Below are positions 34,220 through 47,360 of a stretch of 64,000 nucleotides of DNA, piece by piece. The position numbers and the translations under genes were made by a program. The stretch spans positions 372,001-436,000 of the forward strand of contig SKCR01032775.1 of NCBI GenBank assembly GCA_019454045.1, written 5' to 3'. The notes under the pieces are model-generated. The model ran no database searches, was not told where the DNA came from, and was given only the letters and a program-made list of their open reading frames with translations. The first letter of the stretch is position 1, and each line of letters starts with the position of its first letter. The DNA is from Zanthoxylum bungeanum (taxonomy: Eukaryota; Streptophyta; Magnoliopsida; Sapindales; Rutaceae).

Positions 34220-37200
34220 TTACTCACCAGCGGGTTGTTTCTGCTCTGATGGTTTCACCTGCACGGGAGTAGAAACAGCATGAACATATGGGAAGCCGGG
34301 AGGAACATGCTGATTTTGCTTCCCAGAAGACTGTGTTGTAGCAAATTGGCCAGTATGGACAAGACCCTGTGAAGATAAGCCTTTCATATTGCTAGCTGCA
34401 GCAACAGCCTTCACAGGATCAGATGTGCCTGAATTGGAATGAGTAACTGGAGGGCACAACAGTAGCATCCCAGAAGAGGATGTTGCTGATGAGCCAGGCT
34501 GCTGCTGTTGCTCACGATGTCTTTGGATGAAAAAACCACTTGCAGCTGAGGCAGATGAAGTTGTACTTGCCGCATGTGGAGCTTGAGGAGGTTGCATGTA
34601 TGCAGCATTAGAGAATAACAGCTGTGCTTGTTGAAATGCGTGTTTTGCCAATTGTTGTTGCTGCTGATGCTGAGACATTTGCTGCTTAGCTCCAGGACTT
34701 GAAGATGAGAAGATATTGGGGTTCCCAAGGATTGATGGAACTGGAGATGACTTCCGAATAGGCATTGATTGTGAATTCTTGGCTTGCTGAGATGATAATG
34801 AAGTTTGGCCGCCTTTGTTGGCTGCGGAAGTGGTGGTAGCTGTTGTCCTTGGGCTTACACCAACACTAGTTTTGGAAACTGACGAAGTTGTTGGTGAACC
34901 AACCATCATTGGTGGAGAAGCAGACTGGCTATTACTTGCTGGCGGTTGCCCCTGCGCAGATGATGATTTGGGGTTAGCTGCAAATGATATTTGGGTGTGG
35001 CCTTGCTGGCTTCTGCCTTGCTGCTGGGGAAGGTTTTTAGGGGATGATGTGGTAGATGAAGCAAGCGATTGTGAATTAACTTGAGAGGTGCTTGTCCTCC
35101 CAGAATTCTTCCACTGCGGAGATTGAGCTTGGCTGCTACTGCTTTGGACAAGGTTTTGCGGAAATACAGACAAAGCATTAGGGAACTTTGCAGCCATATT
35201 TGATGCAGGTAGATGGTCAGAGTAAACACTTCCATTACTTGTTGCTGGGGTTTTGCTTCGTTGGGCAGCAGCTGCTGCGGCTGCAAACTGCTGTTGCTTC
35301 TGAAGTTGCATCATTTGTTGGTGCTGCTGCTGACTCCGCTGCAGTTGCTGCTGCGCAGCAGAAGCATTGACATTGCTCATAGAAGCAGGCATAACTGAAA
35401 CATTAGTGCGGGCAGAGACAGAACCAAGGTTAGGAGCTCGTGTTGAACTATCAAGGACCGTGTTGCCTGTTATTGCAGAGACCTGTGCATCAGTTAAATC
35501 CTGCCTTGAGAAAGCAATGGATTGCCCAACAGTTGCCGGAGGTTTTCCATTCGACTTTCTTTCTTCTTCCAAATTAGAAGCATCATTACCTCCAGTTTTG
35601 CCTTCTTCAGAAACACGGTAATTATTTTTCTGCTGTGCTGACTGGGCAGCGGCCATAATCTGGTAGCCATGCCTAACAGCCTCTGGGAGGCTCTGAAGAA
35701 GAGCAGGATTCTGTGCAATGGAAGAAATGTCAAACCCAGGAGCTGTAGCAGCACCATTAATTGAAGCAAATGTCATTGCAAAAGTTTGGGGAATCAAAGA
35801 TTCAACTTCAGCCTTGGAGCTCTGCTGTTGTGGCTTCTTTTCACTTGTACTAGTGGGTGCAGTGGCCATCAAAGCAAAGTTTGGTGTGTGTAAAGGCATT
35901 GCAAAATTTTGGCCATAAATGTTCATATTTGCACGAGAAACTCGACTATCAGCAGTTGATTGGCTCTCTTTGCCACCCATTTCACTCTCAAGTTGCCGAG
36001 ATTGATGAGGAACTTGTTGGTTCTGCTGTTGCAGCAGCTGTAGTGGAACTTGGTTCTTTGGGGTTGGAAAACCTTGCATGGTACCATGACTACCTTTGAT
36101 GCCACTACTATGTGGCCACTGCTGCTGGTTCTGTAAATGTTTCAGTTTCTGGGACGAAGAGGATCCATTAGAAATGCTTGTATTTTGATGACCTTGTTGA
36201 CTTTGCAGCGACTGAGTCGGTAACGGCTGCTGCTGCTGCTGCGAGGGATGAAGCATTTGAGAAGAATAGAAAGATCCATTAAAGAATGGCATTGCCTGAG
36301 CATGAGTTCCTCTATAAGTAGGTTGTGCTCCCACATGTGGAGAAATTGGAAATGGGTACCCATTGTTCTGCAAAATTGCAAAGTACTGAGCCTCATTGCC
36401 CGGCATATTTGGGTAGCTGAAACTCAATGCAGTGGATCCAGGAGTTGCAGAGGCACTCACTGTGGCAGAATTAGATGCACTGGATGATGCAGCATTAGCA
36501 GATGGAGGAGACTTAACTGAACCAGGTCGAATAGCAGCAGCAGCAGCTCCCTGTTGCTGGCTCAAAGGGAAGATAAAAGCAGGAGCATGCTGAAATTGAA
36601 AGAACCAAAAAGCACCATTTAAGAAAGATGAATCGAAGAACAAAATTCGACAAACACGAGTATAGGTTGTGGTTAGATCTATACCAATATATTACTTGGA
36701 GCTCCTGGTGGGGGAGCTTGCTGAAGCAAAACTTGCTTTCTTTGTGCAGCATCCATAATGGTGGCAGGCTGGGAACTTTTGCTATCTTTCCCAGCTTGAC
36801 TAGGAAAGGTTGCCACGCTTTGCCCCTTATCTGACACAGTATTCACACCTCTTCCTGGAAAAGTTCCATGTAATTCTGTAGGAGGCACAACATTAAGATT
36901 GCATGTTGCCTTGGCCCCATAAAGTGAAGCCGAACCTGCTGCTGCTGGCCAGAATGGATTCATCTTCGTGAATTGCTGGTGGTAGTGTATATTCCGAGCA
37001 ATGTAGCAGTGTGTTTCACATCTTTTTGGTCTAGATTGAGAAAGCAACAAATGTGGAGACTGCCACAAGTTGAACGTTCATGAGCAAAAATACATCCAAA
37101 ATCTGCCGAAGTTAAAAATAAAATTTTCCCCAAAACAGAAGAAGAGAGAGAAAAAAGAAACCACGCGTACTTTTATTGCAGCAGAAGGGGCAGCGGCCCC

Positions 37201-40188
37201 ATCCATGGATACAACTCCTTGTAAAGGTGCCATATATCTGCACATAAAACTTGAGTCATTTCCCATGCAGAGCAAGTAAAACGGTAATTCACATTCCTAA
37301 TCAACAAAAGAGCATTTAACAGGAAAAATAACCAGACTGTACCCCATTGGAGGAAGACCGCCAGGCCAACTAGCCATAGAGAGTGGAAGAGGCAAAGAAT
37401 TCGATTGAACTGAAAATAAAAAAATAAAAAGAAAAAAGAGAAAAAACATGAAACAAGAGAAACTCAACCAACCAACCAAATCCAAATTAAATAGACCAAA
37501 AAGGTTCTAAATATTTTTAAAAAAATGAGCCTTTTTTTTTCCCATTTTTACCAGTTTTCTGAGGGACTTGTTGCTGTTGCTGCTGGCCACCCTTGTTGCC
37601 AGTTAAGCTACCGCCACCATTACCACTATCTCTATCACTCTTTTCCAAATCATGGTGAAGATCGATGTTTCTCTCTTTAACCGCATCTGGCTTCTGGGAT
37701 TCACTTTCTTCTATGACCGTTTTTGCCTTCTTTTCTTCTGCTTCAACACTAGTATCATATTTCACTGTTTCAACTTCCTTCTCATCCTCCCTTGCTGAAG
37801 GCTTCTGTGGCCCCTGAAATGGTCCAAAATCGACTATTTAATTTCTCAAAATTTAATTGGATAGAGAGAGAAAAATATATTGACCACTCACCGGCTGCAA
37901 ATCTACAGCCACAAAGTCAATCTCACCATCCCTTTCTGGTGAAGATCTCAATGGAGGAGCCTATGACCCCAGGAAAAAAGAATCATCAAAATCCCTCGAA
38001 TTATTCAAAAAACGAAAAAAAAAATCATCTTGTTCTTTGAAAACAAGATCCTCACCATCAGATCTATCTGGAACTTCTCCTCACGCTGGATTTCAACCTC
38101 AGAAGGCGTTGAATTTCTGAACAATAAAACATCAACAAAGAGATCAGAAAAAGGTTAATTCATAACCAAACAGAAATTAATAGAGAAAACAATTATTAAA
38201 AACACTCACGCTTTAGTCAAAGCCATATTGTCTCGACGATCATCATCTGATCTGATACCAGCCACAGATTCCTTCTTGGGGGACTGAGGCTCCTCTTTAG
38301 CGGCACACAAATCTCCTCTGCCGTTCTCTGATTCTTCAGTCAAAACCTTTGAATCAGCTAACAAATCGTTATTCTCCGGCTTCTTAGACTCTAGTTGTGG
38401 CTCAGAGGCTTGGGAGCTACCCAAATCGTATGATATCGAACCGTTCTCCGTAGCTACAGTAGCCGAATTCTTCTCCAATTTCAGTGAAGGTTCGGTCTTG
38501 GCAGATTGATCCACCTCAGACTTTGTCGTAGCCGAAATTGGATTATTTCGCACTTTAAACATCGAAGGATTCTCGTCGTCGTACTTCACTGGCCGGGGCC
38601 TCTTCCTCTTCGGAGCTGCAAATCCAAATGAAAACGGAAAAATCTCATAACTCTTCCTAACAGACCAACTTTTTTTGGAAAAAAAAATCAAAAGCTGAGC
38701 TTTATGAACTGAAAAAACAAGCTCACCAATAGCGGACATGGGAGCAGTTGAAGAGCTAGAATTTGTGGGTAAAATTGAAGAAGATTGAGGAAGTGTAGAT
38801 GGAGAGTTGGAGATCGGAGATGAAACTCTGGATTTAGCATCACTGCTGGACTTAACGTTATTAAAATTAATTTCCCGTGAAACCGAATCAGAAACCACAG
38901 TTTCGTGCTTTGACGGTCCCTGTGGCAGCCTCATCATCCCGTACAAAACTTCAGCGATCTCGATCTCAATCTCATCCTGAGCTGATGACGATGACCTGTT
39001 GCTCGATGATTTTGGCGGCCTAAGCTTCGGTCCGCTAGACTTCTATAAACAAACAAACAAAAGAATCAATACCCAATTCAACTTATCCCAAAATAGACAT
39101 GCAACAAAAATAATAGTCAGCGACTGAACTCAACTGACCATCTTCTTTCTAACTGAAACATTAGAAGGGGAAGCCGGAGCTGGAATAGCTGTCTCTGTCG
39201 GAACACTAGGCCTCACCGGAGACGTAGATGCCTGCCGGTGAATTTGTTCTCCACCAACAACACCACCACAGACTACGCCACCGGTACCGCTACTTGAAGC
39301 CCATTCGTGCGACCTCTTAGTAGATGCTGCAAAAGGGTGACAAAAAAGTAAGAAATTACAACACAAAAATCGAAAAAGAACAGTGATATACATATTTAAG
39401 AACAAATCTCTTCCACCTCTCTACCTGACCGAGCTTTTCGAGGCACCGACACGCCAATCATCTCATCACCGGCCTTCCAGGCACTGGAGGTGGTGGTCGT
39501 TGTAGTGGTGGATGTAACCGACGGCGGTGTCGCTCTAAAAACTTTCACCGGCGGCGGAAAACTCCTACGACTGAAATTGTTGTTATTATTATTACTATGA
39601 CTATTGTGAGTATTGCTATTGTGATGGTGATGATGGTGGTGGTGATTGCTGTTATGATGATTCAATATCGACGATGATGACGTGGATGGATTCGGCGGCA
39701 GCATCCGCACAGAAGAAGAATTTCCTCCACCACCTCCGTCGTCATCGTCGTCATCTTCATCGTCGTTCACACTCTCATCTGAAGTGTCATCGGCTCCCTC
39801 TTCTCTCATACTCCCGTGCATAAACTTATCGCTTCTCCGCCTTTTACTATTCCTGCTCAGCCGATCTCTCTCTCTTTCTCTGTCACGCTCACGGTCTCGG
39901 TCACGTTCCCGTTCACGGTCTCGATCACGGTCTCGGTCTTTCTTCCGATCTCTTAGCCTCGCCGTCTCTTGCAACTCCAATATTCCTTCTTCTGAAAAAA
40001 TCAAAAACAAATCAGAATCGATAAAACGGCGTAGTTTTGTTAGAATAGAAAAAAGAAGGATATTATTAGATCTGGTGAGAATTGAGACCTGGAGAGTCTC
40101 TGAGACTGTTACTACGGTGTCGTCTTCTCGACAAGCCATTTGACGCAGCCATAGTAACTCCTCTTCGTGCTTCTCTGTTTCTGTCCAT
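34220..40188 (-). CDS. TIC: TIME FOR COFFEE (TIC)-type nuclear clock regulator, 12 exons
   Basis: CDS complement(join 34220-36589, 36685-37059, 37171-37237, 37343-37409, 37552-37813, 37892-37960, 38056-38116, 38210-38615, 38727-39042, 39139-39326, 39425-39991, 40089-40188): 4,848 bp, 1,615 aa, near the size of Arabidopsis TIC. Every junction has GT-AG and the frame is open throughout. TIC is a plant nuclear protein that sustains the circadian clock and links it to metabolism, jasmonate (MYC2) and stress. Seen here: an N-terminus MDRNREARRGVTMAASNGL, an RD/RE-rich basic tract (about residues 45-75), then KRRRSDKF. Acidic poly-Asp and a poly-His/Asn stretch follow. The conserved RPKRCETHCYIARNIHYHQQ and MNPFWPAA lie near residues 705-742. 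Then come APSNILHAPAFIFPLSQQQ and a very long Q/S/A-rich C-terminal exon ending KQPAGE-stop. TIC has no known enzymatic fold. The start codon chosen is the first in the exon; a downstream Met (TMAASNG) is possible. Confidence 0.93.
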
Positions 40189-40945
40189 CTTTGTTTCGTA
40201 GTGAAAAATCAGGTTCGCTTTCAAATCTAATCCCGTCTCTCATCACCGGAAAAGTGACATAATTTTCCCGGAAATTGAGTAAATAGTCACCGGAATTTGG
40301 AGCTTTCACGGTGTTTAAAAAAAAAAACCGAATTAGTAGTATTCACAGATCTTCTTCTATACAAAGCGATTCACCAGTCTTGATCGCTTATCTTTCTCTC
40401 TCTTTCCGCCTCCCTCTCCCTTGTCCTCATTTCTTTTCTTTTTTATTTGCTCTCATCTGATCCTCTTTTCAGCTATTTCAGTACACTCGCAAGCCCGTTG
40501 AACGGCCTCGATTCGTGGCTTTATCACATACTATAATCTCAGCCATTGATTTCTAGTCAGATCTAGCGACGCACATTTAATTCAAACCAACATGGCAAAA
40601 TCTGGAGCGTTAAATGGGATGCTATCAGTAGGATTATTTAATCTTCTTTTCTGGACATTATCGCCACGTGTCAGGCTTTTCTTCCCGCCCAAGCTTCCAA
40701 TTTTACTCGCAAGTATCGATTTGGTATATTATTATGATATTGACAAACAAAATAATATAATTTTGAATAATTAAAAAATTGTGATTTGTACTGTACTCTC
40801 CTGAAGAGGAGTGAGAAATCTGTTGCCCACGAATCACGATCAAGTTGAGCCCTTGAATTTTCCAAAGCGATGTCGTGACTGGCTGTATCCGGTTATCCGG
40901 TGGCCATAGACCTTGGTAAAAGCGAACATGACGATCAAAATGAAT

Positions 40946-41041
40946 CTTGGTTAACGCAGGAATATATTCCAACCGGTCAAATTCAATTTTCGTTCCCACG
41001 TTTTCATTTTCATTTTTAATTTTTACAGAGGAGTGATAAGA
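40946..41041 (+). repeat. 96-bp direct repeat, left copy
   Basis: Identical to 42,000-42,095 apart from one base (AGGAATAT here, AGGTATAT there). The two copies are 1,054 bp apart and bound a MITE-like segment. Confidence 0.9.
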
Positions 41042-41999
41042 TTATTTTGAGAGTCTTATGGTATTGAAAAACATAATTATTTTGAAAGATTCTTTTATAT
41101 GTGTGATTCTGTGGGATTTTTTAGTGAAAATTATAAATATCAAACTCTATAAAAATCACACCCTAACCCATGAGACTTTTTACATAAGATTTTTTTGAGT
41201 GTTAGAAAATAGAAGATGAACATACATGTTAGTTAGAAAATAGAAGATGAACATACATGTTAATTATTCGTGAACAAATTACTTGCTTATTAGTAATTTC
41301 TTCTTTTTTCTTTCAAATAAAACAATATGACTTTCTTTTAAATGCAACTGATAATGTCATTTCTCCAACTATTTTTCTTAATGAATTTCATTTTCGAGGA
41401 GAAAATTTCTATCACATTTAAAGATAATTTCATAGATTTTCTTTGAGGCCAACATAACTTCTTCATTCGGATAGATAATAATGTACAAAATGAATTTAGC
41501 ACAACAAGGATTTTTTTCCTCATTTTTTCGCTAATTTTTTACTTGTATTTTATTTTTTTAAAAAAAACCCAAATTTAAGGAAAAAATTATTTATCAATTA
41601 TTAAGATCATTGATGCCGAAGTGTTATATTTTCTTCCTAAGTCAGAGAAATGACATTTTGTCATAGAAACTCATAAAATATTTCTAGGCCAGAGAAATGA
41701 CATTCGGACATTTTGAACCAATTGACTTTCATTAACTTTTTTTATTTATGGTTACGTTCCATATAATATTGGTTATAAAAAAGGAAAAAAAAATAATGGT
41801 CTTTTCAAATCTTACAAATTCTTATGAAATAAGTCTTTTAAAATCTAATATATAAAAAATCTTGATTAAAAGAAATCTAATAAAATCTTGTAAGTCATCA
41901 CATTCTTTAAATGTCTATTACATTCTTTAAATGTCTTTTAAAATCTACAGTACTTATTTATTCATAAATAGTCTTTTAAAATCTCAATTCAATACACCC
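41042..41999. mobile_element. MITE-like segment between 96-bp repeats
   Basis: The right end reads TTTTAAAATCTCAATTCAATACACCCC. Its inverse (GGGGTGTATTGAATTGAGA...) is the kind of terminus seen in plant Harbinger-type MITEs, and AAGTCTTTTAAAATCT words recur inside (41,830-41,995). A matching left terminus is not intact: the left side begins TTATTTTGAGAGTCTTATGG. It is probably truncated or rearranged. No ORF. Confidence 0.35.
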
Positions 42000-42095
42000 C
42001 TTGGTTAACGCAGGTATATATTCCAACCGGTCAAATTCAATTTTCGTTCCCACGTTTTCATTTTCATTTTTAATTTTTACAGAGGAGTGATAAGA
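42000..42095 (+). repeat. 96-bp direct repeat, right copy
   Basis: Second copy of 40,946-41,041, beginning CTTGGTTAACGCAGG and ending GAGGAGTGATAAGA. Confidence 0.9.
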
Positions 42096-43439
42096 GTAAA
42101 TTACAAAATATTTCCAAAACAGAAGCTATCAGGCCCCACAAGCGAAAAACTAAATAAGGGGAATCCACGGGTAGGATCTACCATAAAAGCAAAATAAGAG
42201 ATCTACGCCATTGATCTTATTTGACGTGGCGATAACGCCCTTTAAACAACAATCCCAAAACCATATCACAACCCAAACAAGTCCAAGCTGGCACCGAACC
42301 AAGAGGGACGTGGATGTCGATCAGTGCGCCTAAATCTGGACCGTTGGATGCACATAATCGACGGTGAAGATTGACGAAGTAGCGGTTGAAAGGAATTCTG
42401 AGTCGCGGTCACGGAGCTGCCGAGAACTGTGGACCCACATTAGCTGCCGGTGTAGCTTGCATTGGCCTATTGTCGCGTTCTGGGGATGTGGAAAGCTTGT
42501 GGTGGCGTGTATTAACTAGGTCCCACTCTTGAATTTTTTAATTTTTTTTAAAGTATCGACTAAATCAACCTATCGATCGGTCAAATTTCACAGCGAAGTA
42601 AAAAGGGAAAATTGAAAAAAGAAATTAAGATTAAGATTAAGATTAAGAAAGAATACAGTTAACTAATAAAGTAACACCAAAACAGATTACTCCACGCGCT
42701 TTTGGCGGTGTTGACACTACGTGCTTAATCATGATGGAAAGTCATCCAGCGTGGAAATGTTGTTTTCTTCGCGTGGCAGCAAGACAATGTGACACGTGGA
42801 AATAGGCTGGTTTAGCCTACCACTTGCTGTGGAGGTCCAATCTAAGGAAATGATAACTTAGCGAGGCGGTGTTGCCAATAACCTTACATGGCAGTCGGGT
42901 AACATTTTAATTTATCATCCGCACACGGCAAGTTGGATGGTGTAAGTGTGTAACCTCTTTACACAAAGCTGTTACTTTTACGATACCCACGAATTTTTAG
43001 AAAACAATAATAATATTTTGGAGACCTTTGTGGCCACGTCAGAATTGGGCCCATCGAAAATGGTTGACCCACCCTAACGGGGATCTCTTTCTCCTCACTA
43101 TTGCCGCTTCATTATATTTTATAGTTTTTTATTTCCCCTAATTTCTTGCAATTCCTATGCGGTGCCACGTATACAATCATGTGCTACATCATCATGCCTC
43201 CGTGGCAGTCTTTATCACCGAATACACAACCCTAGCCATCAGGCCCACACTAGCACCACTTTGCTAATTATAATGAACATAATAATATATAAGGATTTGA
43301 GAATAATAATTTATACTTAATTAAATTTTAAATTGTATATGTATCATAAAGTTATGAAAAAAAATAGGACAATTCAGTTCATTATCGGATCCAATTTAAT
43401 TATATAATTGGCTCTAGTAAGTAGTAGTATTTTTTTTTT

Positions 43440-44419
43440 ATATAACCGGGGTAAGGCTTAAATTATTCAAATGAAAGTACATTATACTGTAACCTTATCC
43501 TCGGCCCCCGGGTCGGCATGCCGAGGTGAATGGTGCTGAGTGATCTTCCTTACTTCTTGCACAGGTCGGGTCGGTAACAATGGTAGCACCTCAGGTCGGC
43601 TTTCACAGATGCTCAAGTGTTGCTGAATCTGATATCTTTTCTTCAGGTTGGGTCGGTATCTCAACTGGTTATGTCATCGGGTGTTCCTCAACACTACAGG
43701 CTCGGGCCATTCATCTGATCTCTCATCCTCATAAGGATCTTAGACCATCCGTTAAATGTAAACCTCTTTATTTCTCTATTTAGACTTCAGAGTTCCTTGA
43801 GGCTTAAAATCACCATCAACATTTGTCTCATAGTTTTCGGTATCAATGAGTTGGTAAGTTGATGCTGTAAACTATAAAAAAGATGGTGATTCCTTCTCAT
43901 GCTGATGCTCAATCTTGATCAAACCTAGAATCTCAAGTCTGACCCACCTCGTAACGGGTACCACAACTGCAAGCTTCAGTGCTTCTTGTGAAAATCCATA
44001 TCGGGTTCATAACCCTGATCTAGCACCTTTGTTTCTGATTCATAACTTGTGCATCTCTTCCACTAGGCCTTTTCTGACCGAAGATGTTGATATGAGCTAA
44101 CTCTGGTCAATCAATTCACTGGCTTATCTGCTTGAATAAGCTCATCTTGTGTTACCTCAAAAGGAAATGATCTGCAAAGACCTGCAAAACATAACATAGG
44201 CCACGAGGGAAAACTCCCTTCATCAGGCTATTAATAAAACAACAAGGCCTCATGGGAGAAATTCCGACCCCGAGCTTTCTTAAGTCAGCCGCAAGGGAAT
44301 GATGTTGGATTTGGTGTTTGGAGCGCCGATCCGAATAATGTATTGTACATTATATTTTATTATTTATTAATAAAATAACTATATTTTCATTTCAACCTTG
44401 TTAATAGTAATGTCATTAT

Positions 44420-44425
<6 letters not shown>
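43440..44425. mobile_element. Degenerate LTR-retrotransposon fragment
   Basis: GC-richer than its flanks. A possible LTR end, AAAATCACCATCAACA, lies at 43,808-43,823. It is followed ~15 bp on by CGGTATCAATGAG, a poor match to the GGTATCAGAGC-type primer site of Copia elements. Words such as GGTCGGGTCGGT repeat at 43,500-43,660. No coding frame remains. Element type and ends are uncertain. Confidence 0.3.

Positions 44426-44477
<52 letters not shown>
44426..44477. repeat. (AT)n microsatellite
   Basis: About 25 uninterrupted AT/TA dinucleotides. The frame at 44,379-44,561 that reads as a YIYIYI repeat is only this microsatellite. Confidence 0.95.
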
Positions 44478-44480
<3 letters not shown>

Positions 44481-44499
44481 TGACATCAACCTTATAATA

Positions 44500-46149
44500 G
44501 TATTATAGTAAGAGTATTTCAATGTATGTCGTATGAAACAAGATGTAAGAGTACCTGTCAAGAATGCATAGTTCTATACATTGTCCTCTGTCATTTGGAT
44601 GGTTCAATAAAGCCTTTCGTGTGTTTGGATATAAAAGCTCATAAGACATGAATCGTTTGGATGTTGAGTAGTCCAGGTCTTCATTTGACTCGACATGAGT
44701 CCATGAGAGATGTCTCTGGTCGACTGAACCAGATGAAGGTTCATGAGTCAATTCATACGACATTGTCGTCTAGACTGATGGAAGTCCAAGTCTTCTTTTG
44801 ACTCGACATGAGTCCATGAGGGATGTCCCCGGTCGACTGAACCGGATGAAGGTTCAGTAGTCAATTCATACGACATTATCGTCTGGACTGAGGGAAGTCC
44901 AAGTCTTCATTTGACTCGACATGAGTCCATGAGGGATGTCTCTGGTCGACTGAACCAGATGAAGGTTCATGAGTCAATTCATACGACATTTTCGTCTGGA
45001 CTGAGGGAAGTCAAAGTCTTCATTTGACTCGACATGAGTCCATGGGGGATGTCTCCAGTCGACTGAACCAGATGAAGGTTCATGAGTCAATTCATATGAC
45101 ATTGTCGTCTGGACTGAGGGAAGTCCAAGTCTTCATTTAACTCGACATGATTCCATGGGGGATGTCCGGGGTCGACTGAACCAGATGAAGGTTCATGAGT
45201 CAATTCATACGACATTGTCGTCTGGACTGAGGGAAGTCCAAGTCTTCATTTGACTCGACATGAGTCCATGAGGAATGTTCCAAGTCGAATGAACCAGATG
45301 AAGGTCATGATAATCCCTATACTACGGGTCAAAGGATCATGGGAGTCTTCAATGTCGTCTGGACCTGATGAAGGCTAGGTCTTCAACTTGACTCTACATG
45401 AGCCATGAGGAATGTTCCCAGTCGAATGAACCAGATGAAGGTCAGGATCATGAACTTGACTCTACATGAGCCATGGGGAATGTCTCAGGCCGACTGAACC
45501 AGATGAAGGTCAGGATCGTGAACTTGACTCTACATGAGCCATGAGGAATGTTCCCAGTCGACAGAACCAGATGAAGGTCAGGATAATCCACATACTACGG
45601 GTCAAAGGACCATGGGGTCTTCAATGTCGTCTGGACCATATGAAGGTCTATGAGAGACTACGCACTACTGGACCTGATGAATGTATAAGAGATTCTTCAC
45701 TCTACTTGAACTGATGGAGTTCTAAGAGAGTTACCAGACCTGATGAAGTTCCATGTGGGTCTTCATTTCTCATTCTATTAGACCTGATGAAGATCTGTAA
45801 GGGTCTTTATTCCTCATTCTACAAGACTTGACAAACGTCAAGGAATGTCTTCATTACTCATTCTACATTACCTGAAAAAGGTCAATGTGGGTCTTCATTC
45901 CTCATTCTACAAGATTTGATAAATGTCGACGGGGGTCTTCATTCTTCATTCTACAAGACTTGATAAGTGTCAATGAGGGTCTTCATTCTTCATTCTACAA
46001 TCCTCACTCTATAAGACCCGACAAAGGTCAATGAGGGTCTTCATTCCTCATTCTACAAGATCATATATGTAGTGTGAATGAGATCTTTAATGAGTGTCAA
46101 GCTTCACATGGTAGTGTCGACTAGGATCCTTAACAAGTGTAAAGCTTCA
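44500..46149 (-). mobile_element. Fragment of Tat-like element B
   Basis: Carries the 113-bp array (44.68-45.3 kb), a decayed continuation with CGAATGAACCAGATGAAGG words (to about 45,660), and then 45.66-46.14 kb repeats with GGGTCTTCATTCCTCATTCT. The last ~80 bp have inverted similarity to element A interior near 9,600. It is cut at 46,150 by the Athila LTR. No LTR or pol of its own is visible; its remainder should lie beyond the window, past elements C and Athila. Confidence 0.6.
44680..45660 (-). repeat. 113-bp tandem array in element B
   Basis: CGACATGA recurs at 44,691, 44,804, 44,917, 45,030, 45,143 and 45,256, exactly 113 bp apart each time. Later units are shorter and decayed. The core GACTCGACATGAGTCCATG and GTCGACTGAACC is shared with the other two arrays, while the linker (CATACGACATTGTCGTCTGG) is related to element A only. 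Confidence 0.92.
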
Positions 46150-46969
46150 TGACCGGCGTAAACACACACGTATAACGCAAGCGCACATATCGTTCAAGTA
46201 GTATAAAAATATCGATCCCATGAGGACTTAATTCCTACTGTTGTTATTAATTATTGATACTATTATTTACAAGTATCTAATTATAGGGAGAAGGGAATTG
46301 ATTGCTTTTGGTTGGTTGAATGTGGTTTTGCAAAATAAAATAAAAACAGACTCAAAAGAAAATACTAAGGAAAATAAAAAAAAAAAAAAAAAAAACTCAA
46401 GGATCTAGGGTCGTGACTCCACACAATATTATTATAAAGATGAATTGACTCTCTTATTTATGCGTAATAAATTAATTTGCTAACCTGGAACACGATGATA
46501 TACAAAAGCCTCTTCCGATGGTCAGACGCAAATACCCAGTAAACCCAATTGAACCATATTCCTATGTTAACCAAATTACCTTGATTCATTAAGATTAAGT
46601 TCCAATTATGGCTACCCATGCCCGATAGGTATATTCCTATCATGTAAGGAAATCTATTAAAGTGTTATCTATCCTCAAGGAATATCGTAGGCTATTGAAT
46701 CCAAGGCTGAAACCTAAAATCTCTATGTCTAGTTCATTTTAAGTTTACCATATCAATCTTATTGGTGATCAGAAAACAAGAAGCATTAAACTTAAGACTC
46801 AATAAACAAACTAAAGAATTGCCCATAAAAAGAAAATCAATTATTAAGCCTAGTAATATTGTGTTTCATCACTTTCCTATAATAAAAAAAATGCTGGGGT
46901 TAGAGGATCCACTTTTAGAAATATCAAATTATTATAATATGGAAATTGCCAGTATTATCTAATTAAGTT

Positions 46970-47360
46970 GAACCAGCCATAAATGCGGTATTATTATTTA
47001 TCCATAAACCAGCCATATAGGCGGTAATTATCTGTCACCTAAGGACCAGCCATATAGGCGGTGTCACATTATGTTACATAATTAAAACCAGCCATTAAGG
47101 TGGAATCAACTCTTAATTCATATTACTATTTCCATATTATAATTAAAGTGAGATTAATCTACCTTTACTATTTATAATTTAGAAATCTCCCTTATTATAA
47201 TATATAAATCTGTGTGATATTTACCAACCAGTCATTTAGGCGGTATCCTGATTAAGTCAAATTAATAATTAATTACCAACCGACCAACCAGGCGGTATCC
47301 TCATTAAGTCAGGTTAAAACCAGTTTAAAAATAATTACCAACCGACCAATATGGCGGTAT
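46970..47360 (-). repeat. Seven interspersed CCAGCCAT-AGGCGGT motifs
   Basis: Related 17-18-bp words ACCAGCCATATAGGCGGT, ACCAGCCATAAATGCGGT, ACCAGTCATTTAGGCGGT and ACCGACCAATATGGCGGT occur near 46,972, 47,007, 47,042, 47,087, 47,227, 47,279 and 47,340. Spacing is irregular. The arms ACCRGCC/GGCGGT can pair weakly. The motif is in the LTR part downstream of the TATA box; function is unknown. Confidence 0.75.

Larger units (their letters stand above)
40189..43439. other. TIC 5' flank and intergenic DNA
   Basis: From 40,189 to about 40,560 lies the probable TIC 5' UTR and promoter, with CT-rich tracts. Downstream are a pair of 96-bp direct repeats (listed separately) around a MITE-like segment, then 42.1-43.4 kb with many CACGTGG-, ACGTGGC- and CCACGT-type words (for example 42,236, 42,796, 43,164) and no gene. 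Frames at 40,592-40,999 and 41,338-41,523 are not supported. Confidence 0.55.

Noticed and set aside
39682..40143. A 153-codon + strand frame rich in Ser/Arg opposite TIC exons 1-2
   Set aside because: It is the complement of the TIC RD/RE and Asp tracts; the minus strand has splice sites and conserved TIC sequence.
44379..44561. A frame coding a YIYIYI repeat
   Set aside because: Pure AT microsatellite.
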